From Mycobacteriaceae bacterium 1482268.1 (lineage in GTDB: Bacteria > Actinomycetota > Actinomycetes > Mycobacteriales > Mycobacteriaceae), in NCBI GenBank assembly GCA_001665255.1, contig LZSH01000444.1:1-38099 (forward strand): a stretch of DNA of 38,099 nucleotides, read 5' to 3'. The stretch's first letter is position 1; every line of letters begins with the position of its first letter. Positions 1 to 7,917 of the stretch are shown here, in pieces. The translations under genes were made by a program, and so were the position numbers. The notes under the pieces were generated by a model that was given only the letters and a program-made list of their open reading frames with translations, was not told the DNA's origin and searched no databases.

Positions 1-704
1 AGATCGGTTTGCCTGTCCGACATTTCGTTGTCCGCGTCGTCCCTGGCCCGCTCGGCTGCCGCCAACGCCTGGCGTGCCTCGGCGGACTGCTGCCGCGAAC
101 GTTCCTTACCAGTCGAGATTTGCGTGTTTTTTCGACTGGTAAGGAACGTTCGGCGATCGGTGTCGGGCGTGGCTTTATCCTTGGCCTTGCCGCCGCGCGC
201 GGTGGTGGCAACCGTCGTCGTGGTGCCGAAATCGCCAAAGCCCGACCACTGTTCGGCCTTGGCCAGGCGGCCGAGACGGTCGGCGACATCGGGGTCGGCG
301 ATCGCCGCCTGCAGTGTCGCGGTGACATCCTCACGCAGCGTTGCCGACGGGTTCGTCATCTCGGCGCCTTCGATCGCGGCACGGGTGAGCTCGTCGACGA
401 GCGACCGTTGCTCGGAGGACAACTCGCGGATCGCGGCGCCGTCCATCGCCGCGTGCGCCGCGCGCAGGCGCTCCCCCAGCTCGATCAGCGAACGCTTGGC
501 GTCGTCGTTCGTGTGCGCGAGCAGATTCACCATCCACGCCGCAGTGGTCGGCTTGCGCGCCGAGGAAATCTCCTTCGCAGCCGCGGCGTCGCCGCGCTTC
601 TTGGCAGCGGCGGCGAGCCTCGAGCGCAGGGCCGTGAACTCCTCAGGCCTGACTCCGTAGAGTTCGTCGAGCTCGTCACCGGCCATAACGCCATGATGCG
701 CCAT
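1..704 (-). CDS. Conserved mycobacterial-type hypothetical protein, C-terminus beyond window edge
   Basis: The minus-strand frame stays open from an ATG at 704 to the left edge of the window, giving about 234 residues without a stop. The N-terminal part is an Ala/Arg/Glu-rich helical region (MAGDELDELYGVRPEEF, then AAAAKKRGDAAAAKEISSARKPTTAAWMVN). This is followed by a second helical stretch and, after an odd insert, a charged coiled-coil-like tail (AEARQALAAAERARDDADNE). I know the pattern from conserved actinobacterial proteins of unknown function and assign no role. A second in-frame ATG at 686 is an alternative start. Residues of roughly 185-203 are encoded by a 57-bp palindromic element whose composition (T, S, K, N, Q) differs from the Ala/Arg/Asp-rich surroundings. 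Long plus-strand open frames over this region are antisense shadows. Confidence 0.7.
   Translation of the reverse strand, partial: MAHHGVMAGDELDELYGVRPEEFTALRSRLAAAAKKRGDAAAAKEISSARKPTTAAWMVNLLAHTNDDAKRSLIELGERLRAAHAAMDGAAIRELSSEQRSLVDELTRAAIEGAEMTNPSATLREDVTATLQAAIADPDVADRLGRLAKAEQWSGFGDFGTTTTVATTARGGKAKDKATPDTDRRTFLTSRKNTQISTGKERSRQQSAEARQALAAAERARDDADNEMSDRQTD
96..152. repeat. 57-bp perfect inverted repeat inserted in frame in a coding region
   Basis: Two perfectly complementary 21-base arms (96-116 and 132-152) flank a 15-base loop (117-131). The whole element is 57 bases, or 19 codons, and keeps the minus-strand reading frame open. Its AT content is higher than that of the host gene. 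It could form a strong hairpin in mRNA or be a small palindromic mobile element of the kind known to insert in frame in other bacteria. No target-site duplication is obvious. Confidence 0.85.
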
Positions 705-756
705 GTACCCGGGAAGCCCGAGAGGGCGCTCGCAGGCGGCATGAGACACTTTGGCC

Positions 757-1674
757 ATGGTTGTCGCAATCGATCGCCCCAAGCTCGAAGGAAACATCGC
801 CGTCGGCGAGGACCGCCGGATCGGATTCGCCGAGTTCGGCGCTCCGCAAGGCCGCGCCATTTTCTGGTTGCACGGGACGCCAGGCGCCCGCAGGCAGATC
901 CCGACCGAGGCGCGGGCCTATGCGGAGGAGGCGGGCATCCGCCTCATCGGGATCGACCGGCCGGGCATCGGATCCTCGACGGCCCACCAGTACCCGAACG
1001 TGCTGGCCTTCAGCGAAGATCTGAAGACCATCGCCGACACCCTCGGTATCGACAAGATGGCCATCGTCGGGCTGTCCGGCGGCGGGCCGTACACGCTGGC
1101 ATGCGCTGCGGCGATGCCCGATCGTGTGGTGGCGGCCGGCGTGGTCGGCGGCGTCGCACCCGCGGCCGGATTCGACAGCATCGGCGGTGGGTTGATGGGC
1201 AATCTCGGACTGCGCGTCGCCCCGTTGTTGGAGGTGGCCAAGGTTCCGATCGGGATGGTGGCCACCACGCTCATCCGATTGATCCGACCGGTGGCATGGC
1301 GCGCCGCCGATGTGTACGGCTTGGTGTCGCCGCCGGCCGACCGGGCGCTGTTGGCGCGACCGGAGATCAAGGCGATGTTCCTCGACGACCTGCTCAACGG
1401 CAGCCGCAGGCAGATGGCGGCACCGTTCTACGACGTTGTCGCGTTCGCGCGCGACTGGGGGTTCCGGCTGGACGAGGTCAAGGTGCATGTCCGCTGGTGG
1501 CACGGCGATGCCGACCACATCGTCCCGTTTGCGCACGGACAGCACGTGGTTTCGCGGCTCCCCGACGCGGAGCTGTTCCCCATGCCGGGCGAAAGCCATC
1601 TCGGCGGCTTGGGCCGCGCCGAGGAGATCCTGCGCTCCATGCTCGAGGTGTGGGACAAGGCAGGCGCACACTGA
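757..1674 (+). CDS. Alpha/beta-fold hydrolase
   Basis: This 305-residue protein has the canonical alpha/beta hydrolase layout. An oxyanion-type HGTPG motif lies at about residues 39-43, the nucleophile elbow GLSGGGP places the catalytic Ser at 107, an acidic residue sits in HGDADHIVP (Asp251 or Asp253), and the catalytic His is in GESH (281). It probably hydrolyses an ester or a related small substrate in the cytoplasm; no signal peptide is visible and the substrate cannot be told. The ATG at 757 is preferred to the in-frame TTG at 751. The gene is divergent from the upstream hypothetical gene, and the next gene starts 4 bp after its stop, so the two are probably co-transcribed. Confidence 0.88.
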   Translation: MVVAIDRPKLEGNIAVGEDRRIGFAEFGAPQGRAIFWLHGTPGARRQIPTEARAYAEEAGIRLIGIDRPGIGSSTAHQYPNVLAFSEDLKTIADTLGIDKMAIVGLSGGGPYTLACAAAMPDRVVAAGVVGGVAPAAGFDSIGGGLMGNLGLRVAPLLEVAKVPIGMVATTLIRLIRPVAWRAADVYGLVSPPADRALLARPEIKAMFLDDLLNGSRRQMAAPFYDVVAFARDWGFRLDEVKVHVRWWHGDADHIVPFAHGQHVVSRLPDAELFPMPGESHLGGLGRAEEILRSMLEVWDKAGAH

Positions 1675-1678
1675 CGCT

Positions 1679-2077
1679 ATGAGGGCCATCGTGCTGCTGG
1701 CGCAGAGTGCTGCGCTGGATCAGGCGGGCACGGTCCACGCTCTCGGGCTCGGCTGGACGGCGAGTTCGACACCCGTTCCGCAGCATGCGCTGGTCATCTT
1801 CGTCGAAGTCGAGTGGTCGGAGCTCAACAAGTCGTTCCCGATCCGCGCCGAGTTGGTCGACAGCGACGGCGTGCGGGTCGCGCATACCGAACACGGCGTC
1901 ATCAAGGCCAAGCACAAACCCGTACACCCGGAGGGCACCCCGGTCACCATCCCGTTCACCGCCACCATTCCCCCGCTGAAGCTGACCGCCGGTCAGCGCT
2001 ACCAGTGGCGGGTCTCGATCGACGACGAAATGCACGAGGACTGGTTGGCAGGATTCACCGTGACCGACGGGGATTGA
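1679..2077 (+). CDS. Small conserved protein, DUF6941-like
   Basis: The protein has 132 residues and starts at ATG 1679, four bases after the stop of the alpha/beta hydrolase, so the pair is likely one transcript. The N-terminus (MRAIVLLAQSAALDQAG followed by VHALGLGWTASSTPVP) and the later beta-rich segment ending in a Trp/Arg-containing strand match my memory of the DUF6941 family, soluble beta-sandwich-like proteins of unknown function. There is no catalytic motif, signal peptide or membrane segment. The family assignment is from pattern recognition only. It converges on cinA with a 5-bp gap. Confidence 0.75.
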   Translation: MRAIVLLAQSAALDQAGTVHALGLGWTASSTPVPQHALVIFVEVEWSELNKSFPIRAELVDSDGVRVAHTEHGVIKAKHKPVHPEGTPVTIPFTATIPPLKLTAGQRYQWRVSIDDEMHEDWLAGFTVTDGD

Positions 2078-2082
2078 TTACT

Positions 2083-3372
2083 TCAATCCCGAAGCAGCGC
2101 AGGGTCTTTCACGCCGAGAAGCACCCGCCGCAACAGGTGCATCGCGACAGTGGTGGACCGCTCCCGGATGTCGGAACGGTTGCCGGGCAGCAGCAGGGTT
2201 CTCGTGAGCGTCGGGCCGTCGGCGAGCATCACCGAAAAGCACACGGTCCCAACCGGTTTCTCCTTCGTGCCGCCGCCGGGCCCCGCGATGCCGGTGGTCG
2301 CGACGGCCGTGTCGGCGTCGAAGCGGCGCAGCGCACCGGCGGCCATCGCCTCGGCGACCGGTTCCGACACCGCCCCATGCGACTCGATGAGCGAGGAGTC
2401 GACGTCCAGAATGTCCGACTTGGCCTCGTTGCTGTACGACACCACGCCACCCATGACGTATGCGGAGGACCCCGGGATGTCGGTCAGGCGCGCCGCCACC
2501 ATTCCCGCCGTGCACGACTCGGCCGTGGCGATGCGGCGCCCGGCCAGCAGCGCCGCCACCTGGTCGTCGACGCGGCTGCCGTCTTCTGAAAAGATGTGGC
2601 GCGCATGGTGTTCGCGCAGTATCGCTAGCAATTCGCGGTAGACGTTTGCGGCGTCGGGCTCGTAGCGCGTGACGATTTCGAGCTCGCCCCGCCGAAGGCA
2701 GGTGGTGATCTCGAGCCGACCGAAGCCGTCGATCCGGCCCTCCGCCTCGCGCAGCGTCTCGGCCAGCCCCGACTCGGGCAGCCCGAACATGCGTACCATC
2801 TCCTGCCGGTATTGCGTCCGGCCCGCGATGGCTTCCTGCAGCGCAGGGGTTTCCAGCGCGGTGTGCCACATCGGCTGCAGCTCGCGGGGCGGACCCGGCA
2901 GCACCAGCACTGTCGGCTTGCCCGGTACCACCACGCCCGGCGCGGTGCCGACCGGTTCGAGGATCGTCGCACCGGCGGGCACCATGGCCTGCTTGCGGTT
3001 GGCGGCCCGCACCGCGTCGAAGTCGACGTCGGCGTACCGCCCGCGCAGCCGCATGAGGATGGCGGCGATGCGCTCCTCGAGATCCTCGTCGAGCACGAGA
3101 TCGCGGCCGCAGAAAGCAGACACGACCGCCACCGTCATGTCGTCGGCCGTCGGACCGAGTCCGCCGCTGGTGACGATGAGGTCCACCCCGACGTCGGCCA
3201 GGAAACGCAACTGCGCCGCAATGTCGTCGGGCCGGTCACCGCAGATCGTGATGTGCGCCAGCTCGACGCCCAGCTCGAGAAGCCGGTCGGCGAGCCAGGG
3301 CCCGTTGCGGTCTGAGACCCGTCCCGTCAAGACCTCTGTCCCGGTGACAACGATGCCGGCGCGCGCGCTCAC
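2083..3372 (-). CDS. cinA: CinA family protein (MoCF domain plus nicotinamide-nucleotide amidase domain)
   Basis: This 429-residue protein has the full CinA architecture. The N-terminal molybdopterin-binding-like (MoCF/COG1058) domain is recognised by [33 protein letters not shown] and LPGPPREL. The C-terminal CinA/PncC domain is recognised by [28 protein letters not shown] and [19 protein letters not shown]. PncC-type domains deamidate nicotinamide mononucleotide to nicotinate mononucleotide in pyridine-nucleotide salvage; the N-terminal domain has been linked to ADP-ribose pyrophosphatase activity. The start is GTG at 3372, overlapping the TGA of the upstream P450 as GTGA, which implies translational coupling. 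This is an unusual partner for cinA. The length is normal for the family. Confidence 0.95.
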   Translation of the reverse strand: MSARAGIVVTGTEVLTGRVSDRNGPWLADRLLELGVELAHITICGDRPDDIAAQLRFLADVGVDLIVTSGGLGPTADDMTVAVVSAFCGRDLVLDEDLEERIAAILMRLRGRYADVDFDAVRAANRKQAMVPAGATILEPVGTAPGVVVPGKPTVLVLPGPPRELQPMWHTALETPALQEAIAGRTQYRQEMVRMFGLPESGLAETLREAEGRIDGFGRLEITTCLRRGELEIVTRYEPDAANVYRELLAILREHHARHIFSEDGSRVDDQVAALLAGRRIATAESCTAGMVAARLTDIPGSSAYVMGGVVSYSNEAKSDILDVDSSLIESHGAVSEPVAEAMAAGALRRFDADTAVATTGIAGPGGGTKEKPVGTVCFSVMLADGPTLTRTLLLPGNRSDIRERSTTVAMHLLRRVLLGVKDPALLRD

Positions 3373-4748
3373 GGATCATGCATACACGACGGTCCGCCTG
3401 CGTCAGCGCGAGCGGTCGCCACAGGCACGGACTTCAGCGCGCGGACCCGGATCCGAGCACCGCGGTGCGGTATGAGGATGACGTGTTTGACCTTCTGCCT
3501 TTCACCTGCCGCCGAGGTCGTGCACAGTTCAACCCGGCGTAGTACCTCCCGCAGCACGACCCGCATTTCGACCATCGCGAAGGTGGCGCCCAGACAGCGG
3601 CGGTTGCCTCCGCCGAACGGCAACCATTGGGTGGGCCCGGGGGTGGCGCCGAGCATCCTGTCGGGATCGAAGCGGTGGGGCTGCGGGTACTGCTCAGAGC
3701 TGCTGTGCACCAACCCGATTCCCGGTGCGGCCATGACGCCGGCGGGCAGGCGGTAGCCGGCCAACTCGACTGGCTCCTTCAGCACGCGGCCGACGTCGAA
3801 GACGACCGGACGGATCCTCAGCGTCTCCTTGGCGACCGCGTCGAGGTACTCGTCACCGGCGGCGTCGCCTGCCTCTGCGGCGCGCACCGCCTTGTCGAGG
3901 ATCGCGGGGTGCCTGGTCAGTCGTTCCAGCGCCCAGGACAGCGCGGTCGCGGTGGTGTCGTGCCCCGCGACAAGCAGAGTGATGAGTTGATCGCGAAGCT
4001 CCCGATCGGTCATAGTGTCGCCGTTGTCGCCTGCGGCTCGCACCAGCATCGCGAGTGCATCGGTGCGCGTCGCGAGCTCGGGATCGGCTCGGCGGTCGGC
4101 GATCTCGGCGTACAGCAGCCGGTCGGCTTCCTCCATATTGCGGCGCAGCGATCGCCACAGTCCCAGCCGCTGCAGGCGCGGGCTCGTAATCGCGAGCGAC
4201 GCCCACGGTGTCACGTTCAGCAGCTTGGGCATCACCGTACGCAGGTCTGCAAGACGAACCGGGTCCGAGGCACCGATGACCGTCCGCAGGATCACCTCGA
4301 GCGTGATCTCCGACATCTTCGGAGCAACCGGGAACTCGCTGCCCACCGGCCACGTCGCAATGTTGGCGGCCGCGATGTCGGCCATGACCGCAGTCTGCCG
4401 GGCCACCGCGTCTCGGTGAAAGGCGGGCAGCATCTGCCTGCGCCGCTCCCGATGCACATCGTCGTCGATCACCAGCACCGAACTGGAGCCGAGCAGGCCG
4501 GCCAGCATCGAGTTCGCCTCACCGGCGTGGAAGATGCTCGGGCTGCCCGCGAAGACTTTCTTGATTTCGGCCGGATCGTCGAGGTACACCAGCGTGCCCA
4601 TCGTCGCGATGCGCATCGTGAACACGCTGCCGTACCGTCGCCGGCACGCTGAGATGAAACGAGGCCAGTAGCGCGCCATCAATGCGGCCTGAACCGGGGC
4701 GGGCAGTCGCGGACCCGGCGGCAACGTAACGCGCGCAGTGTCAACCAT
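3369..4748 (-). CDS. Cytochrome P450 (CYP135/CYP138-like)
   Basis: This 459-residue P450 carries every diagnostic motif: the Pro-rich N-terminus LPPGPRLP, the I-helix oxygen-binding AGHDTT (261-266), the K-helix ETLR (308-311), and the haem loop [14 protein letters not shown] with the axial Cys at 385. The full-length fold and Pro-rich start resemble mycobacterial CYP135/CYP138-type enzymes, whose substrates are largely unknown. The protein is cytosolic with no membrane anchor. The start is ATG 4746-4748 with AGGGA just upstream. The C-terminal tail ([20 protein letters not shown]) runs into the cinA start, with which it shares four bases. Family-level assignment is firm; the subfamily is a guess. 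Confidence 0.92.
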   Translation of the reverse strand: MVDTARVTLPPGPRLPAPVQAALMARYWPRFISACRRRYGSVFTMRIATMGTLVYLDDPAEIKKVFAGSPSIFHAGEANSMLAGLLGSSSVLVIDDDVHRERRRQMLPAFHRDAVARQTAVMADIAAANIATWPVGSEFPVAPKMSEITLEVILRTVIGASDPVRLADLRTVMPKLLNVTPWASLAITSPRLQRLGLWRSLRRNMEEADRLLYAEIADRRADPELATRTDALAMLVRAAGDNGDTMTDRELRDQLITLLVAGHDTTATALSWALERLTRHPAILDKAVRAAEAGDAAGDEYLDAVAKETLRIRPVVFDVGRVLKEPVELAGYRLPAGVMAAPGIGLVHSSSEQYPQPHRFDPDRMLGATPGPTQWLPFGGGNRRCLGATFAMVEMRVVLREVLRRVELCTTSAAGERQKVKHVILIPHRGARIRVRALKSVPVATARADAGGPSCMHDP

Positions 4749-4764
4749 TCCCTGAGGATACGAG

Positions 4765-4789
4765 CCGACGATGAATATCCGACGATGAA
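4765..4789. repeat. Short direct repeat in a divergent promoter region
   Basis: The 11-mer CCGACGATGAA occurs twice (4765-4775 and 4779-4789) with a 14-bp period. It lies in the 59-bp gap between the divergent P450 and carboxylate-amine ligase genes. It could be a regulator-binding direct repeat or chance; nothing else supports a function. Confidence 0.35.
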
Positions 4790-4807
4790 CAAGGGCACAC
4801 CACTGCG

Positions 4808-5908
4808 GTGTCCACGGGCCCGACGATCGGAGTCGAGGAGGAGTTCTTTCTCGTCGATCCGGTGACTCGCGCGCCCGCTCCCGCCGCCGACAGGGTGATT
4901 GCGCGGGCTCGAGGCCGTCTTGGTGAGGCGGTGTCGAGCGAGTTCACTCGCTTTCAGATCGAGGTCAGGACACCACCGTGCTCGACGGCCGAGGCGCTAC
5001 GCAATGAGCTGGCCGATCTGCGTGCCGGCGCGGTGTCGGCTGCCGGGGCCGAGGGTTTGCGGCTATGTGCTTCTGGTACACCGGTCATCGCGCCGGATGG
5101 CCCGTGTCCAGTCGGCGATCATCCGCGCTACGTCGCCGGACTGCGGCAGTACCGTGCGATGCTCGACGATTTCGCAGTCTGTGCGATGCATGTCCATGTC
5201 CATGTGCCTGACCGCGAAATCGCCCTGCTGACAGGCAATCACGTGCGGCCGTGGCTGCCCTTGCTCGTCGCCGTCAGTGCCAACTCTCCCTTTCAATTGG
5301 GTCGCGATACCGGGTATGCAGATTGGCGCGCGGTGATCAGGAGCCGCTTCCCGTGTCTGGGACCGCCTCCGTACGCCGAATCCGTGCGACGCTACGAAGG
5401 GCTGACGGCGAAACTGGTCGAATCGGAGGCGATGCTCGAGGCCGCGACACCGTTCTGGGACCTCCGGCCGAATCCGAGGTTCCCGACACTCGAGGTCCGG
5501 GCGATGTCGGTGGCTGCGAACATCGACGACGCGGTCGCCATCGCCGTTCTGATCCGGGCCCTCGTGACGACGATGACCCAGAAGGTGGCGGCCGGAGACC
5601 CCGGCCCGCGTCCGCCAGCTGAGCTATTGCGGGCCGCATACTGGCGAGCGGCCAGAGACGGCTGGCCGGGCCGCGGACTCGACGCGTTGACCGGACAGAT
5701 ACTTCCGACGTCGGTGCAGGCCGACCAGCTGGTCGAATCCGTTCGGCCAGCGCTCGAGGATCACGGGGATCTCGATGTCGTGCTGACCCATTTTCGTCGA
5801 CTCGCCGCCACGGGGACCGGAGCGGAACGCCAGCGTGCCTCGGCAGCGCGGTACGGCACGCTCGCCGCAGTGGTGGACGATTTGATCAGCGATACGGCGC
5901 GAAGGTGA
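4808..5908 (+). CDS. ybdK: YbdK-type carboxylate-amine ligase (glutamate-cysteine ligase 2 family)
   Basis: The 366-residue protein opens with TIGVEEEFFLVDP, the ATP/Mg-binding signature of the GCS2/YbdK family. It also has HPRYVAGLRQYRAMLDDFAVCAMHVHVHV (read in two halves) and PFWDLRPNPRFPTLEVRAMS, both typical. The enzyme is expected to ligate an amino group to a carboxylate (a gamma-glutamyl-type bond) using ATP in the cytoplasm. YbdK-type enzymes have only weak gamma-glutamylcysteine ligase activity and the true substrates are unclear. The start is GTG 4808. The 3' end overlaps a convergent dioxygenase gene by 23 bp. The length matches the family. Confidence 0.9.
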   Translation: MSTGPTIGVEEEFFLVDPVTRAPAPAADRVIARARGRLGEAVSSEFTRFQIEVRTPPCSTAEALRNELADLRAGAVSAAGAEGLRLCASGTPVIAPDGPCPVGDHPRYVAGLRQYRAMLDDFAVCAMHVHVHVPDREIALLTGNHVRPWLPLLVAVSANSPFQLGRDTGYADWRAVIRSRFPCLGPPPYAESVRRYEGLTAKLVESEAMLEAATPFWDLRPNPRFPTLEVRAMSVAANIDDAVAIAVLIRALVTTMTQKVAAGDPGPRPPAELLRAAYWRAARDGWPGRGLDALTGQILPTSVQADQLVESVRPALEDHGDLDVVLTHFRRLAATGTGAERQRASAARYGTLAAVVDDLISDTARR

Positions 5909-6587
5909 TGACGAGAACGTCCCGGCGTGCCGGTCGGGCGGGATCGAGCGGCCGGATCGGCGAGACCCGATGCAGCGTGCAGCGGTCGTCGCCGAGCAGC
6001 ATGGTGCCCGGTTCGCGCAGCGTCGTGCGTAACAGCGGTGCGCCCGCCCGGTCGCAGACGGTGCTTTGGCCGCCTGTGGCGTTGTCCCGCCCGATAAGCA
6101 GCGAGCTCACCAGAGTGACTCCGTCGCGGTGCAAGCCTTCCGGCGTCGGGTCGCCGGAGCCATCGGCCGCGCTCAGTACGCGGAACGGAGTGACCTTCAC
6201 GCTCCATTCGGCGGCATCCTCGAGTGTCGTGGCGATTCCGCCGAGGAAGGTCAGAAGACGGTGCAACAGCGGGTCTCCCGCGAGCGCTGCGGTCAGTGGC
6301 TCGAAGGCGCGGCCGCGGTCGATGTAGAGCGGGTTGGAGTTCTCCGGCTGAATGAAATCGTCATGTGGGAGAAGCCGTACCGAGCCGTCGGGGGCCTTAT
6401 ATAGGAAGTGTCCGTAGCGCCGCAGCCGAACCGCGCCCAGCTCAGCGGCGTAGGTGTCCGGTGCCAGGTGGTCCCAGTGCACGGCGAACGGACTCCACAC
6501 GCCTGCATCGACTCCAAGGCGCGCACCCAGCTGTCCGCTTGACAACACACAGGTGAGCGGAGACTCGGGTCCGGCGACGAGGGTCAC
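5886..6587 (-). CDS. 2-oxoglutarate-Fe(II) dioxygenase family protein (PF10014-like)
   Basis: The 233-residue protein has a clear facial triad. HRD within GLHRDGVTL gives His153 and Asp155, and TLHRVSP gives the distal His206; a C-terminal Arg-rich segment can bind 2-oxoglutarate. The sequence from LRRYGHFLYKAP to PHDDFIQPENSNP resembles the 2OG-Fe_Oxy_2 family, some members of which hydroxylate free amino acids such as isoleucine. I chose GTG 6587 because longer versions of the frame run into the divergent thioesterase gene, and the family-like sequence begins here. It overlaps the ligase gene tail-to-tail. Whether the two act on related amino-acid substrates is speculation. Confidence 0.82.
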   Translation of the reverse strand: MTLVAGPESPLTCVLSSGQLGARLGVDAGVWSPFAVHWDHLAPDTYAAELGAVRLRRYGHFLYKAPDGSVRLLPHDDFIQPENSNPLYIDRGRAFEPLTAALAGDPLLHRLLTFLGGIATTLEDAAEWSVKVTPFRVLSAADGSGDPTPEGLHRDGVTLVSSLLIGRDNATGGQSTVCDRAGAPLLRTTLREPGTMLLGDDRCTLHRVSPIRPLDPARPARRDVLVITFAPYR

Positions 6588-6623
6588 ACGGCACGGATAC
6601 CCGCCTCGGTTAATGTCATTCCC

Positions 6624-7016
6624 GTGACGGCGCCGAAATCCCTGCGCGAGCTTTTCGACCAGATCGGGCTGCAGGAGGTGTCCTCGGGCGACGGCACGGT
6701 CGTCATGGAGATGCCTGTAGACGAGCGGGTCACGAATACCGCGGGCGGCCTGCAGGGCGGGCTGATCGCCACCATGGCCGATGTGACGGCGGGGCAACTG
6801 GCAGCGCGCAGCACGCCATTCGGCCACGCCATCGCGACCACCGACCTGTTCATCCGCTATCTGCGGCCGATCAAGATTCGCAACGGTCCTGCGCGAGCCG
6901 TCGCCCGGATCCTGCGCACCGGAAAGCGGTCCGTGGTCATCCAGGTCGACATCTTTCGCGCCGACGACGGTGAGCTGGGCGCGACGGCCACGGTCAACTT
7001 CTCCGCGGTCGGATAG
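6624..7016 (+). CDS. PaaI-family hotdog thioesterase
   Basis: The 130-residue single hotdog domain carries NTAGGLQGGLIATMADVTAG, the helix motif of PaaI/YbgC-like acyl-CoA thioesterases, and a following beta-sheet (DLFIRYLRPIK, ARILRTGKRSVVIQVDIF). Such enzymes hydrolyse aryl- or fatty acyl-CoA thioesters in the cytoplasm, usually as homotetramers. The start is GTG 6624, 36 bp from the divergent dioxygenase start, so the gap must hold both promoters. The next gene lies 22 bp downstream on the same strand and may be co-transcribed. The substrate is not evident. Confidence 0.88.
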   Translation: MTAPKSLRELFDQIGLQEVSSGDGTVVMEMPVDERVTNTAGGLQGGLIATMADVTAGQLAARSTPFGHAIATTDLFIRYLRPIKIRNGPARAVARILRTGKRSVVIQVDIFRADDGELGATATVNFSAVG

Positions 7017-7038
7017 CCACTAAGACGGATAGAAAAGC

Positions 7039-7902
7039 ATGGATCTCACGGGTGTAGGCATCTGGAGCCACCAGCTGCGATATGGAGACAAGGGCCGATC
7101 AGCCGATGCCGCAACCGAATTGGCTGAGCTCGGCTACACGGCACTGTGGATACCCGACGTCGGTCAGACCCCGGTGCTCGACTCGGTCGAGCACCTTCTG
7201 TCGGCGACGAACGACATCGTGATCGCGACCGGGATTCTCAATCTCTGGATGAACGACCCTGCCGAGGTGGCGGCGTCCTACGCCGCGTTGACCGCGGCAC
7301 ACGGCGAGCGTTTCCTGATGGGCATCGGCGTCAGCCACGCGCCATTGATCGACGCGACCGAGCCGGGGCGCTACCGCAAACCGCTGGCCGCAACCGCTTC
7401 GTTCCTCGATGCACTTGACAGCGCGAAAGAACCCGTACCGGTTGGTGCGCGGGTGATCGCCGCGCTCGGGCCGAAAATGTTGGAGCTCGCCGCGGGCCGT
7501 ACGCGCGGCGCCCATCCCTACCTCGTGTCGCCCGACCATACGCGCTATGCCCGCGAGGTGTTGGGTGACGGCCCACTGCTGCTGCCGGAACAGACGGCTA
7601 TCCTCACCGACGACGCCGACGAGGCCCGTGCGATCGGAACCGGTTGGCTCCGACGGTATTTGGCCATGCCGAACTACGCGAACAACATGCTGCGGCTCGG
7701 CTTCTCCCCCGATGAGGTCGCCACGGTGAGCGACCGGCTGTTCGACGCGGTCATCGTGTGGGGCGACGAAGCTGCGGTGGTCGGCCGGGTGAACGAACAC
7801 CTCGCCGCCGGTGCCGACCACGTGTGCGTCCAGGTGCTCACCGCCAAGCTGAACGAGTTCCCGCGCGAGGAGTGGCGGCGTATCGCGGATGCGCTGCGCT
7901 AA
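7039..7902 (+). CDS. LLM-class F420-dependent oxidoreductase
   Basis: The 287-residue protein is a luciferase-like TIM barrel. Signatures are LAELGYTALWIPD, IATGILNLWMNDPAEVAASYAAL (split here), GERFLMGIGVSHAP and a C-terminal AAGADHVCVQVL. This subclass is widespread in mycobacteria and uses reduced coenzyme F420 or flavin to reduce or oxidise small molecules. No substrate can be read from the sequence. The start is ATG 7039, with a weak purine-rich stretch upstream. It follows the thioesterase gene at 22 bp and converges on the GH2 gene with a 15-bp gap. Confidence 0.88.
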   Translation: MDLTGVGIWSHQLRYGDKGRSADAATELAELGYTALWIPDVGQTPVLDSVEHLLSATNDIVIATGILNLWMNDPAEVAASYAALTAAHGERFLMGIGVSHAPLIDATEPGRYRKPLAATASFLDALDSAKEPVPVGARVIAALGPKMLELAAGRTRGAHPYLVSPDHTRYAREVLGDGPLLLPEQTAILTDDADEARAIGTGWLRRYLAMPNYANNMLRLGFSPDEVATVSDRLFDAVIVWGDEAAVVGRVNEHLAAGADHVCVQVLTAKLNEFPREEWRRIADALR

Positions 7903-7917
7903 CAGCGATTTCGGCGG

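Noticed and set aside
9-1682. 557-residue plus-strand open frame at the window start
   Set aside because: It is Arg/Gly-rich, spans two real genes in opposite directions, and has no recognisable domain. It is a high-GC shadow.
3627-4652. 341-residue plus-strand open frame
   Set aside because: It lies antisense to the P450, which has all its family motifs.
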